From Chionoecetes opilio (Eukaryota; Arthropoda; Malacostraca; Decapoda; Majidae), in NCBI GenBank assembly GCA_016584305.1, contig JACEEZ010006399.1, positions 562,501 to 626,500 of the forward strand: a stretch of 64,000 nucleotides of DNA, given 5' to 3'. The notes beneath the pieces are model-generated. The model was not told where the DNA came from. It did not search any database and saw only the letters and a list, made by a program, of their open reading frames with translations. Of the stretch, positions 10,549-22,258 are shown in pieces. Both the position numbers and the translations under genes were made by a program. The first letter of the stretch is position 1; every line of letters starts with the position of its first letter.

Positions 10549-10812
10549 GCATGGAGGTAGTATGGGTAAAAATCGGTAAAAAAAAACTACGATATTTTGC
10601 CAGAGATAGAATAAAACTACGATATTTTGCCAGAGATAGAATAAAACTACGATATTTTGTCCAATGATAAGAGAAAACTACGATATCTTTTCGTCTTAAG
10701 ATCGGACAAAACTACGATATTTTGCCCCTGAGGTAAGAGAAAACTATAATTTTATGTCCCAGATAATCAAAAAATAGTATGACAATATTATATACTCATA
10801 CTACCTCCATGC
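10549..10812. mobile_element. MITE-like element with 20-bp inverted termini and internal minisatellite
   Basis: The left end (10549-10568) reads GCATGGAGGTAGTATGGGTA. The right end (10793-10812) is its inverse with one mismatch. Between them lie six or seven copies of AACTACGATATTTTG-type units, the reverse complement of the minisatellite at 9035-9662. The internal edge TATGACAATATTATA also recurs inverted at ~9126. No open frame is present. No clear target duplication is seen (TT at most), so the superfamily cannot be assigned. It lies 14 bp from a LINE fragment. Confidence 0.65.
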
Positions 10813-11332
10813 TTGTGTAGCTCTGGCTGTGGGGCTTATACGTAATGATGTGGTTGTAGGAAAAATAAGGATACAAATTGTGATGATTATAATGGTGTAG
10901 TTATGGCGGATGTAAGTGTTAAAGATATGATGCTTTGATTTTTATTGTAGTGATGTGGTTGTGATGTAAAAAAAAAGGATGTGGATTGAGTGGTAATGAA
11001 GTGTGGCAGGGAATTGTATATCTACAGCTTTGATATAGCACTGTTGACTGTACTTAATTAAACCAGTATAAATAAATCAATGAGGGGATGGATGGAATGT
11101 GGTTAGATGTAAAAGCCAAACTAGAGCGATAGAAATGAAGACATATATTGCTCTATGAAGTACCAGACATTGACATGGGAATTTATATTGCTTTATTGGC
11201 TCATGTTATATATTGACACAGGAAAATTTATCCAGCTGTACCTACTCCAACCTTACATATTTACACAGAGTCGAACATTTAGCCTGAAACGTACGAGTGT
11301 GACGCGCATGTAAAATTGTGATGTGCAGGAGC

Positions 11333-11335
<3 letters not shown>
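10813..11335. other. Unique AT-rich spacer
   Basis: No gene or repeat is recognised. Short direct similarity to GTAGTGATGTGGTTGTG at ~10840 and ~10950 suggests a weak local duplication. Confidence 0.45.
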
Positions 11336-11376
<41 letters not shown>

Positions 11377-11440
11377 GCGTGTGCGTGTGCGTGTGCGTGT
11401 GCGTGTGCGTGTGCGTGTGCGTGTGCGTGTGCGTGTGTGT
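11336..11440. repeat. (GT)n passing into (GTGTGC)n
   Basis: Pure GT to ~11370, then a regular hexanucleotide array GTGCGT to ~11436. Confidence 0.97.
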
Positions 11441-11551
11441 ATCACATATGGAGGAGAGACTAGTCATGACGTATTTCTCAATCACACAGTTTGTGCTGGA
11501 TATGACAGATTTCAGTTTTTGCTGGAAAGATATTATTTCATATCCCTGCTC

Positions 11552-11813
11552 GTGTCATTCACCCATGGTCTTGTCCACGTGAGCCGGACTTGCGATTGCC
11601 AGTTCTACCTTCTCGAAGCGAGTTGGAGCTCCTTATGACCGATCTTTGGGTAATAGTGGAGCCTCACACACCACACACACCCATCCCCTTGCTCAAGGGG
11701 AATAGTAACCACCCGAATTTGTCAGTGAAAAATCCCCGGGAGCGAGCGAGGATTCCAGCCGGCTAACCACAGAATAGCGCGTCCACTCTCTATCACTTGA
11801 TCATCGTGGCGGT
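11552..11813 (-). mobile_element. tRNA-like SINE, minus copy
   Basis: The reverse complement aligns along its whole length with 56860-57120. Shared blocks include GATTTTTCACTGACAAATTC, CCCCTTGA(G/A)CAAGGGGATG, GGTCATAA(G/T)GAGCTCCAA and ACAAGACCATG(G/A)GTGAATGAC. The 5' end is tRNA-like: an A-box-like TGATCAAGTGA (11793-11803 on the complement), and a B-box-like GGCTGGAATCC (11750-11760 on the complement) in place of GGTTCGANNCC. Both are expected of a polymerase III promoter. The 3' boundary is set by loss of similarity after GAATGACAC. Confidence 0.8.
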
Positions 11814-11900
11814 AAAGTCGTCACACACACGGACACACACATCGTGTGTGTGTGTGTGTGTGTGCGCGCGCTGAGTGTATGTTTATCTCATTAACGAAAA

Positions 11901-11919
11901 TTTCTCTCTCTCTCTCTCT

Positions 11920-11963
<44 letters not shown>

Positions 11964-11978
11964 CTCTCTCTCTCTCTC

Positions 11979-12026
<48 letters not shown>

Positions 12027-12048
12027 CTCTCTCCTTCTCTCTCTCCTC

Positions 12049-12081
<33 letters not shown>
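11901..12081. repeat. (TC)n followed by (AT)n
   Basis: Interrupted TC array to ~12047, then AT dinucleotides to 12081. Confidence 0.97.
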
Positions 12082-12083
<2 letters not shown>

Positions 12084-12786
12084 GGAAATTCGGCTCTTCC
12101 TTCAAAATCCCGCCCAATTTTCCTTTTCTCATTTCTCTGAATTTCTTGGAGATTCCTATCCTTTCCTCAACTCGTATTTCAACATTACCTTATACCTCCC
12201 TTCCTCTCCAAGATCTTCCTCTCCAAGATCTTCCTTCCCCTCCTTTTCTCCTTTTCCTACACTTCGTCATCTTCACCCACGTCCTCATCCTCATCTACGT
12301 CCTCGTCTTCCTCCGGTTTCTCTCTGCCGCCTAGTTCTCCTCCTCTGACTCCAACTGCAACAGTAATGACTGAAGGGCCCACTGACCCCTCCCTGACCCT
12401 TACCCCGCCCCTCACGCCCCCTCACATGCCCCATGTAACGCCATGACGCCCAGTCCTCGCGTGTGAATCGATCGCCGAGATAAATGTCTGGCAAATTTTC
12501 GCAGAGATCCTACGTTTGGCTGGCGACTCTTGGCTTCCTAATTTTCCCCTGCTTTTCTGAGTCCCCTGGCCCTAATCCTTCCCCTTGTAGGACGTAAGGG
12601 AGGGGTTGGGGCTCCTGACGATGATATATGAGCCTATACATCGCAGATATCAACACTACCTGCTCCCTTTCGGCTAATCGACATCCTCTGACGCTCTCGC
12701 CGCCCTGCACATGCGCCGGCCGGGGTCCCAGGTCGCATTGTCCGGGTCCCTGCCAGCCATTCAGCCGCCTGGTACGGCAGAGTTCA

Positions 12787-12848
12787 GTAGCCAATCAGAT
12801 CTCTCCTTCTTGCAGCTCAGTACCGTTCCGAGATTGTTATTGGTTGGC
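12787..12848. promoter_or_regulatory. Paired opposite CCAAT boxes in a GC-rich segment
   Basis: CCAAT at 12791-12795 (AGCCAATCAG) and its inverse ATTGG at 12839-12843 are 44 bp apart. The region from 12660 to 13090 is richer in G+C and CpG than its surroundings. Opposed NF-Y sites are common in TATA-less promoters. No transcript boundary can be read. Confidence 0.3.
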
Positions 12849-12889
12849 GTGGCGATGGTGTTGATATTGACGGATCAAGACACTGTGTA

Positions 12890-13231
12890 CTAATGAATGG
12901 GTGAAATTTTCTGAGGGTCCCGATCTGCCCCGACTCCCACCCCTTCCCATCGCTCTCCGTCCTGCCGCGGCGAGTTTGTGACGGAGAGGGTGACGCGTAG
13001 GGCGACTTGTGACCAGAGGAGTCGTCGCTCGTCCGCCGCCGCCCCTGTTGCTGCCTCTCCTTGCCTCCTTGTATCGACTTTGCCATTGGTTAAAACACAA
13101 GACGAAGTGGAGTCAGAACGCAGTTTTGAAGTGTCGCCCTTAGACTGTTGATCCTTGTCGTCCTCATCATCGTCATCATCGTCACAGAAACTTAGAGATT
13201 TAAATTTTTTTTTTATGGGGGAAGACTGCAC
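12890..13231 (-). CDS. Possible coding exon with acidic run, unrecognised
   Basis: A minus-strand frame opens just after GCAG at 13229-13232 (possible splice acceptor). It reads SSPIKKKFKSLSF, then CDDDDDDEDDKDQQSKG, then a serine-rich stretch. Composition is more protein-like than most frames in the window. After about residue 55 another frame (from ~13086: DDSSGHKSPYASPSPSQ) looks more protein-like, so a frameshift, intron or chance is possible. No family is recognised and no ATG opens it. Confidence 0.22.
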   Translation of the reverse strand: MQSSPIKKKFKSLSFCDDDDDDEDDKDQQSKGDTSKLRSDSTSSCVLTNGKVDTRRQGEAATGAAADERRLLWSQVALRVTLSVTNSPRQDGERWEGVGVGADRDPQKISPIH

Positions 13232-13345
13232 TTCTTGAAGTTAATTTGTATTAGAAAAAAGATGGCATGATGATTGAGTGAGAAATAGTGGCCCCTTTTC
13301 CCCTCGTTCCCTCGAAAGAGAGCGCGAGCAATCATGAAGTGGTGA

Positions 13346-13418
13346 ATGCTAGAAAATGAGGAGGATACCAAGTTGTTATTCATGAAATCAGCGTTTAAAC
13401 GACACGATCTGTTAGGCC
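13346..13418 (+). CDS. Possible 5' coding exon ending at a consensus donor
   Basis: ATG 13346 opens MLENEEDTKLLFMKSAFKRH and runs to GGCC|GTAAGTATG, a strong donor at 13419. A three-codon upstream frame (ATG 13334) ends immediately before this ATG. About 550 bp upstream lies the CCAAT-bearing segment. No acceptor or later exon is identified, so this is a weak prediction. Confidence 0.17.
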
Positions 13419-13726
13419 GTAAGTATGACGAGTCGCCAGCCTCTTTTCTCCCCTTTCCTCACCGTGCATGCTTTGTGTTGGCGGCGAAGACACTCTTCTC
13501 CCCCCACCCCACCCCCAACCCTCCCCTCTTTTGTATACCTGTCCGTCATGACACTTTTGTGATATATAAATACATTCTCCCAAATGATTTACATAATGCT
13601 AAGTTGTCCAATGTTAACATAAGAGATGGATTATTATTAGTATCATTATTATTAATATGTTAGATGTGCAATAATGAAACACATTATCTTAAAAGTCTTT
13701 GGTGCGCGAGGTAGAGCGTCCTCTTA

Positions 13727-13747
13727 TATATTATATATATATATATA

Positions 13748-13817
<70 letters not shown>

Positions 13818-13826
13818 TATATATAT
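13727..13826. repeat. (AT)n microsatellite
   Basis: AT dinucleotides with TTA interruptions. Confidence 0.97.
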
Positions 13827-15205
13827 GGTTTGATTTGTTATGATTATTCTTGTTCCTGATCAATGTGGTTGCTTTATGTTGTTGTTCACCACACTGCCCT
13901 CACTATCCTTCTTCAACCGCCCGCTATTGCCGTGTATACGTATTGATTCCTTTTTTCAGATCATGAGAACCTTAGTGTTGCTCAAAGCCCTTCCGAAAGG
14001 TAAACCAAAAACAAACCGGAATGCTATATAAATATGCACACTGAGCACAAAGAGCATTTTTTTCTTCACTTACACCGTTAGAAAAAAATAAGTGATGCTA
14101 AAATGAACACCCAAAAAATTAATGAATGCCATAATACACACAAATAAAGGACACTAATATGCACTTCAGGCCATAGACCAAGACGGGACTAGCCTGTATT
14201 TTTAAGCACAGACGCTACGCTGAACAACCATCTTCGCTTCGGGCTGTGTATCTGTATTGCCTTTGGTTTGGCTTATAAGCTATTTCACCTCACACTTTTT
14301 TTTTTTTTTTTTTTTACATTTGTGCCTATAGCGCCTGTAGACAGTGGTGACCCAGGGCTCGGATGGAAGGCTCTGGAGATTCAATTGAGGGCTCTGATGG
14401 TTGGTCCTCGCCCGTGGTGGCGCAGGCAGGATTTTTATAGTGACGCCTGTGATTACCTACACGAGAACGGCTTCAATATGTAAACACACCGGAGCCCACG
14501 TTCGTGTAGACAGGTTCCTTGACCTGCCCATGACCCCCTTCCCACGCCAGGGCAGGACGCGTAAATCGAGAATGGGTTGTAGGGATGGGCAGGATGAGAA
14601 TATATACGTGTGGGTATAAATATTCACAATGGGTAGAAATCAGCGTCATCTAGCGGCTCTAATTATAAACTTCCACAGCGTTGTAGGATTAATGTAATTT
14701 TTTAACACATTCTTGGGCTTAACCAGTCAACCCTTTCCAACAGACACAGAAATCCTTCTTCTGTGCAATCTACTACGAGACAAGACGGCAGATTAATCCT
14801 TATTATTGCCGGGGATTTAAGGCTTATTGTTTTGGGGCTTAAGTTTCTCGGCTCCACATCAAGACAGTATTAGGAGTGACGAGACAAGATTCTTAAGTGG
14901 AGTAAAAGCGAGTTGATGGAGTAAAGACAAAGGCTGGGAGGGAAGAGAGAATTAAGGGAAGTCTTGAGAGAGAAAGGAATGGGGGGAGGAAAGGGTGAAA
15001 TAAGGAGTTAGGAGGAAGGAATGGAAGGGAAGGACGAACATTGATATTACCTCTAAAATATTATAAAGGTAATGTAATAAGAAAATGTGCTTTAGACGAT
15101 GAAAACCTTGTGTATATTGATGGTTTCCTGGCAAGGGCGACGCGGCGGCTGCGTCCCCAATGGGTGCCACACGGAGCACGTGGGTGAGTCCGATAACAAC
15201 AACCG
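13827..15205. other. Unique spacer
   Basis: No gene is recognised. A poly(T) run at ~14297-14315 is followed by CTATAGCGCCTGTAG (14326-14340), which recurs at 19672-19686. Confidence 0.5.
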
Positions 15206-15211
15206 ATCTTG

Positions 15212-15241
15212 AGTCAGTCAGTCAGTCAGTCAGTCAGTCAG
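15212..15241. repeat. (GTCA)n microsatellite
   Basis: Seven copies of the tetranucleotide CAGT/GTCA. Confidence 0.95.
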
Positions 15242-15340
15242 GCGAACATTCAGATTGTTACTGATGTTCATGGTGAAATATTTACATTCAAACGCAAGGT
15301 TACATAATTATAATAGTGAAACTTTAATATTAAGCTATTT

Positions 15341-15397
15341 AAGAACATAAGAACATAAGGAAGCTACATGAGGCCTTGAGACCTACACATGGTAGGA
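15341..15397 (-). mobile_element. CR1-like LINE 3' terminus (family C), inverted
   Basis: The reverse complement reads CCATGTGTAGGTCTCAAGGC, then CTCATGTAGCTTCC, then TTATGTTC repeated. It matches 650-693. The tandem octamer tail fits a CR1-like 3' end. No coding sequence remains. Confidence 0.75.
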
Positions 15398-16123
15398 TTT
15401 TCGTATATTACTTAGAAGTAAGTAGAAATTAAAAGCATTTGATTTTGCTGCCTTCTAAGAGCACAACACTTATTAATTAAGTGGTTGTAATAACTTTTGC
15501 GACACATTAATTGGCCTTAAGGGAAGTTTTAAAAAAAATTAAAAAAAGTATATAGCACAGCCAAGATATCAGTTTCGAGTATATGTGCGATCTTGCTTCG
15601 AATTCCAGCTTCAAACGCTTCATGGTTTCATTACGTCGACAAATGAGTCTCTGAAACGAGCTGGACGAAACATCCGAGAGAATTCGAAGCTTGTATGTCC
15701 GTCGGTCTGTCGTGTAGTATTCGACTAACTGGAGGACGAAACAATTGAGAGGTTTCTTTATCTTTGACAATATTTGGTGGTTCCGCTACGTAGAAATACT
15801 TCAGCTTTTTTTTTCTCGTTTTTTTTCCCAGGGGGAAACGTGGCTATTGTTGTGTTATTTCGCTTCTGTTGTAACTTGTTACTATTGTTACAGATTATTG
15901 CCATGAAGACTTTAGATTCCACAGTTACTGCTAATAAGGAAGCGTTTATATAAATATAATGAAAGAAAAACATCGCATAATCTTGTAAACGAATTTTGAT
16001 TAATGATGATTTAAAATAATGATAATAACAATAACTATTAAAGTGACATTGTAAGTAATCATAAAACATAAATAAAAATAAAAATAAACTCACATGTAGC
16101 TATTGCAAAAAACACAAAATCAA

Positions 16124-16453
16124 ATGGAAAAAATGCCAAGCTCACAATTGAAATCACCAGTCAACCTTAAAAATCCCCCTGGAGAGGCCACTGTGCTGAA
16201 AAAGAGAGCAGATGAGCCCCTAACCGGCAGCAATCCGAGGCCCTTGCGTCCCTCATCCTCACTAATTGGTCAGGAGGCCACAACGAAACTCTCCGGGGTT
16301 GGTGCAGCGCTGCTTGCCACCCCGCCACCCCAACACCCACCTCGCAACACAGCCGCCGCTACGCAAACCCACTTCAAAACCTCCCAACCACCCCAACAAC
16401 AAGGGATTTTGATTCCCGCTAACTTCAATTCGAGGTTTAAACCAAGCCAGTGA
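16124..16453 (+). CDS. Pro/Gln-rich open frame, unrecognised; possible degenerate LINE ORF1
   Basis: ATG 16124 opens a 109-codon frame of varied composition: MEKMPSSQLKSPVNLKNPPG, KKRADEPLTGSNPRPLRPSS, then PPPQHPPRN and FKTSQPPQQQG. It is not a repeat translation, and it is more GC-rich than the AT-rich flanks. After the TGA at 16451-16453 a shifted frame continues protein-like (VTGKARNDEASPPKFRVFSL), which suggests a one-base indel. Just upstream another frame contains CSYCKKHKIKWKKCQAH, a possible zinc-finger-like remnant. No family is recognised. A decayed retrotransposon ORF1 is as likely as a host exon. Confidence 0.35.
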   Translation: MEKMPSSQLKSPVNLKNPPGEATVLKKRADEPLTGSNPRPLRPSSSLIGQEATTKLSGVGAALLATPPPQHPPRNTAAATQTHFKTSQPPQQQGILIPANFNSRFKPSQ

Positions 16454-16803
16454 CAGGGAAGGCTCGGAATGATGAGGCTTCCCCACCAAAATTTAGAGTT
16501 TTCTCTTTGACTGTCTTGTAGGCAGAGCTCTTTGATGTCCCGTTTTCTTAGAAGGCACGTGTTCTTTACTAGAAAGACCTTGATAAAAATAATGCGTCAA
16601 AAAAGTTGTCGCCGGGGATGAGGATAATGAGTGGGTGCAAAGTTATGATAGTGATGGATGGAGTGGCCGAGTACGATGGAAAGGAAAAATAAATGACCAG
16701 ATTGAAATTGACGATGTTGATGAAGGTGATTATGCAATGATGATGGATGGATGGATGACTTGAAATATGCATCCTCACAATAATTAACGATCCACCATTA
16801 CCT

Positions 16804-16843
16804 TCACACACACGCGCACACACGCACACGCACACGCACACAC
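16804..16843. repeat. (CA)n/(CGCA) short microsatellite
   Basis: CACACG-rich run. Confidence 0.9.
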
Positions 16844-17108
16844 TTTGTATTATATTTCAAAACTTATTTTAAATCCACACAATCTCAATGGGATTAGAAT
16901 AAGATGGACTATAGCTTTGAGCAATACAGAAAACAAAAGCGATTTAGATATTATAAAATAGTTAGAGGTTCTTCACAATGCCATAGAAAACGTCAGGTCA
17001 TTTCCACTTCCCAAAAATATATGTTCTTTTTTTTTTCTCTCGTTTTCTCTTTTATTCGGTGGCGGGCAGGGAGGTGTGAAGGAAGGGGGAATTTTTTTTT
17101 CTCCAACT

Positions 17109-17256
<148 letters not shown>

Positions 17257-17384
17257 TTATTAATGTTACTTTTTGTTTCTTCCTTGACCTAATTTCCTGA
17301 AGTGGACGAAGTGAGAAAACAGCTGACGATATATTTCTTTGAATGAGGTGCGCAGATGAACCTCTGGCATGGGTGATTCTATTT

Positions 17385-17523
<139 letters not shown>

Positions 17524-17789
17524 GTATCAACTTTCATACAAATAAAACACCTAACACGTTTACCCTCTCTCCACTTCTGCTTTTTAATTCTAAACGCAGA
17601 AAAAAAATGTCTTCCTCTTAATATCACTAAGCAAAACAAAAATAAACCCAAAAGTTGAAAGCAGAAAGTCTTGCTGCTAAACTTTGGGTGAGGAATCAAT
17701 CTGTCTCCCAATCACTCTTTAAAGAAATATTTTGATGATTACCGCCGATACATGCCGAATTGATGTCTGAAATTTGATGGAAAGTTTTC

Positions 17790-17862
17790 ACACGCACGCA
17801 CACGCACACACACGCACACAACACCACACGCACACGCACACACAAAACACGCACACGCACAC
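17790..17862. repeat. (CA)n with CACACG variants
   Basis: Imperfect CA/CGCA run. Confidence 0.92.
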
Positions 17863-18097
17863 GCAATAGTAACTTTCATTATACGTTAAATTTTTTCACA
17901 TCTTTGTCACACCCGAGTCACCGCGTCCTCCTCCTTCTCCTCCTCCTCCTCCTCATACAGGTACACACAAGACATTGAGGCCAAATCTGTGACGCTTTTC
18001 GCCGTCATCCCAATATTACGACCACATAAAGACGGTCACGGCAGCCCATCAACTACTTGCCATGACTTCCTTCGCAAAACAATATATTTCTTACTTA

Positions 18098-18143
18098 TCT
18101 CTCTCCTCTCTCTCTCTACTCTCTCTCTCCTCTCTCTCTCCTC

Positions 18144-18214
<71 letters not shown>
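18098..18214. repeat. (TC)n microsatellite
   Basis: Interrupted then pure TC array. Confidence 0.97.
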
Positions 18215-18215
<1 letters not shown>

Positions 18216-18357
18216 AGCATCCAGCAGAAGCTATGGATGTTGACTAAGGCTATTGACAAGACCATTACGCTGGCTTACGGTTTACCTTATCGATATGCAA
18301 GACCAATATAGTGCAAGGGAGATTCGTGATCCACAGTCCTTTATCTTAGTCACGAAC

Positions 18358-18358
<1 letters not shown>

Positions 18359-18407
<49 letters not shown>

Positions 18408-18531
18408 TGTGTGTGTGTCTGTGTTGTGTCTGTGTCTGTGTGTGTGGTGTTAGTTGGTGGGTGGTGGTCTGTGTGTGGGTGTGGTGTGGTGTTGGGTGGG
18501 TGGGTGGTGGTTAGTTGGGTGGGTGGGTGGT

Positions 18532-18582
<51 letters not shown>

Positions 18583-18706
18583 GTGTGTGTGTCTGTGTGT
18601 GTGTGTGTTGTGTGTGTGGGTGGTTAGTTGGGTGTGGGTGGTTGTTGTGTGTGGTGTGTGTGTGTGTGTGTGTGTGTGTTGTTGTGTTGTGTGTGTGTGT
18701 GTGTTG

Positions 18707-18761
<55 letters not shown>

Positions 18762-18803
18762 GTGTGGTGTGTGTGTGTGTTGTGTGTGTGTGTGTGTGGT
18801 GTG

Positions 18804-18838
<35 letters not shown>
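18359..18838. repeat. (GT)n complex array with GGTGGTTAGTTGGGTG inserts
   Basis: GT dinucleotides over ~480 bp, broken by GGGTGG and GGTTAGTT blocks, of which several are near-copies (18508-18535, 18618-18640). Long VC/TH frames are repeat translations. Confidence 0.96.
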
Positions 18839-19004
18839 TTGAATTAGGAAAGGATAAGGAGGTAGAGGGGAAAGGAGAGAAACAAGGATTAAAGAAAAAA
18901 GCTGACAAAGGAATATGAGAAATGTAATAAAAAATGATACATTAAAAGACCACAGATCAGAAAAAGTTTTCATATACACAGTACAAGCACAGCAAAGCTA
19001 CAGA

Positions 19005-19062
19005 ATGTATGTATGTATGTGTGTATGTATAGTTTGCATCCAAATATGTATGTATGTATGTA
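19005..19062. repeat. (GTAT)n microsatellite
   Basis: Two short GTAT runs separated by unique sequence. Confidence 0.9.
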
Positions 19063-19349
19063 AATGATTTTCGTGGTGAATTTTCTTTTCTCCTTCCAAA
19101 TATCCATAACCGATTTTGATAAGTACATCCTGGTTCCCCATAACTTCCCCGCTTGCCATTATTCTAGTATCATCTGTGTTTTGTATCTTCCTCTATCTTC
19201 CTCCCAAAACAGCCCCGTTAGAACCCAACGTTTATGTTTCTTTCGTTTCTTCCTCTTCTTCTTGCTCTCCTTGTATCCTCTCCCTCTCCCTCCCCCTTCC
19301 CTCGTACTCCGCATATCCCCACGTAGCCTGAAAACGGATCCACTCTTAT

Positions 19350-19440
19350 TCCTCCTCCTCCTCTCTCCTCTCCCTCCCCTCCTCCTCCTCCTCCTCCTCC
19401 TCCTCCTTCCTCCTCCTCCTCCTCCTCCCCCCCTTCCACC
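19350..19440. repeat. (CCT)n microsatellite
   Basis: CCT trinucleotides with interruptions. Confidence 0.95.
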
Positions 19441-19909
19441 ATCCCCTCCGCCTCCTCATCGTCCATTACCAGAGCATTGCCGGCGCTTCTGACATCCTTT
19501 GTAAACTCACTTTGCGGAATTCAATCGTTTGCGTCAACACGAAACTATTAGAGAGCATCCTTACCGAAAGCCATATTATTCTTCGTAAATGTAGCAAAGA
19601 TAGAGGATATAATGCCTTTTCAAGAGGGACATACCAACGTGTAGGTATATATATTTTGTTTGCGTTGGAGTCTATAGCGCCTGTAGGCTATTCTTCTTTT
19701 TTTTAATATACATGTATTGATAGATACATATAAAGGTTAAAACAGATAGAACATGAAATACACATTAAATAATACTTAGGCCGAAAATATCGCACGGTTT
19801 GAATTTCCGCAAAATTTTAATCATGTATACTTATTTATACATGTATATCTATATATATTCATAAATCATATTTAAACATTGATATGTATACGCTGTCAAC
19901 ATGATTTGT

Positions 19910-20090
19910 TCTTCCCTCTCCTCTCTTCTCCTCCTCTCTTCTCTTCTTTCCTCCCCTCTTCTCTCCTTTCCTCCCCTCTTCTCTCCTTTCCTCCCCTTTT
20001 CTCTCTTCCTCCCCTCTTCTCTCTCCTCTCATCTCCTCTCCTTCTTGCTCCTTTTCTCCCCTCCTCTCCTCTCTCTTCTTCCTTCTCCTG
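19910..20090. repeat. CCTCTTCTCTCCTTTCCTCC pyrimidine minisatellite
   Basis: A ~20-bp pyrimidine unit (CTTTCCTCCCCTCTTCTCTC) is repeated about three to four times within a C/T-only tract. Confidence 0.85.
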
Positions 20091-20599
20091 TTGCTGCTGT
20101 TGGCGGGTGAACCGTAAACAAACGACCTAAATTTACGTGGCTGCTGTAAATATTTGTTCCTCATTGTTTACCTGAGTACCCGATAGGCAGGGCAGCTCTC
20201 CCTATCAACCCCATTCCTCCTCCCCCAGTGACGTCCCCTTCAGTATTCCCCCCCTTTCCCCCCCCACCCATTGATTATAGTTTTCTTCCTCTCCACGAAC
20301 TTATATATTTTCCCTTAAAATGTCGTGTTTTTTTTTTGTGTGTTTTTTTGTTATACGGTTTTGTTCACTTCATTTTCATTTTTGTTCACTTCTCATTTCC
20401 ATGTTTTGTATATATATATATTTTTGTTTATTCTTGCCTACTTCCTTTTCTTACTAGGTTTCTTTATATTTTTCTTCCATGCATTTCTTTTACCCCTTAT
20501 TCCTTCTTCTTCTCAATATTTTTCTTCTACATCCTCTTCCTCCTCCTCTGAAGGGTCTGTGAGGTCTCATTAGAGCGAACTATTTCGATTCTTGGAATT

Positions 20600-20743
<144 letters not shown>

Positions 20744-20991
20744 CATTATTATCATTAATATTCAATTCAAATTCCTTCAACAGCGGCCGCCGTTCTCATA
20801 AGTTACTTCTTACTGACTAAAATTATTAAGTCTTGAAAAAGAGCCGACGATAAATTTCTTTTTTACAAACTTTTGAGCATACTTGCCGCTATGACTCACA
20901 AACACACACACACACACACAGTCACAAACACACGTTCACTATCTTCTCTTGCATTTATCTATGATGAAGCACATGTCGACAAGCTTGGGAT

Positions 20992-21129
<138 letters not shown>

Positions 21130-21555
21130 TCGTTCCTGTTACCACCGATGTCCTATTAACTTTTCGTCTCTTACTCTACTTCCTTCCTACATTTCTAACA
21201 TCTCTTCCCGGACATAATATCTCGCATCTCTTCTCGCAATATTTTCCTACACCTTCCTCCACATCAAGAATCACCCTCTCTAATTCCATCCAGAGGGCCA
21301 TGTTTACCTAGCCTTCCCTCTGCCCTTCCCTACCTTTTTACCTTCTATCCCTGCATCCATTGCCTTACTCCTTACCTTCTCCCCTCTCTCCCTTCCTCCC
21401 TCGCTCAGCTTTAACCTTCTCTAATCACCTGATTTACACCTGACTAGAAATGAAATTGGAGATACCTGTCACAGCACTCTGATTTTTCTCGGCTTCTTGA
21501 TTACTGTCTAATGGTGGATAACGAGCAGCGAAACGTCTTCTAGTCTGCACTTTTT

Positions 21556-22258
21556 CTCTCTCTCACACTATCTCTTTCCCTCTCTTTCTCACACTCACTC
21601 TTTCCCTCTCTCTCTCACACTCACTCTTTCCCTCTCTCTCTCACACTCACTCTTTCCCTCTCTCTCACACTCACTCTCTTTCCCTCTCTCTTTCCCTCTC
21701 TCTTTCCCTCTCTCTCACACTCACTCTCTTTCCCTCTCTCTCACACTCACTCTCTTTCCCCCTCTCTCACACTCACTCTCTTTCCCTCTCTCTCACACTC
21801 ACTCTCTTTCCCTCTCTCTCACACTCACTCTCTTTCCCTCTCTCTCACACTCACTCTCTTTCCCCATCTCTCACACTCACTCTCTTTCCCTCTCTCTCAC
21901 ACTCACTCTCTTTCCCTCTCTCTCACACTCACTCTCTTTCCCCATCTCTTACACTCACTCTCTTTCCCTCTCTCTCACACTCACTCTCTTTCCCTCTCTC
22001 ACACTCACTCTCTTTCCCTCTCTCTCACACTCACTCTTTCCCTCTCTCTCTCACACTCACTCTTTCCCTCTCTCTCACACTCACTCTCTTTCCCCTCTCT
22101 CTCACACTCACTCTTTCCCCACCTCTCACACTCACTCTCTTTCCCTCTCTCTCACACTCACTCTCTTTCCCCACCTCTCACACTCACTCTCTTTCCCTCT
22201 CTCTCTCTCACACTCACTCTTTCCCTCTCTCTCTCTCACACTCACTCTTTCCCTTTCT
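21556..22258. repeat. ~24-bp satellite, CACTCACTCTCTTTCCCTCT unit
   Basis: About 29 copies of a unit made of CACTCACTCTCTTTCCCTCT plus CTCA. Variants include CCATCTCT and CCACCTCT and length changes in the CT run. Confidence 0.95.

Noticed and set aside
12560..12720. GC-rich segment as an rRNA or tRNA gene
   Set aside because: No conserved rRNA blocks, no cloverleaf and no A/B boxes were seen.
21556..22258. CRISPR-like direct repeats
   Set aside because: Contiguous tandem repeat with no unique spacers.
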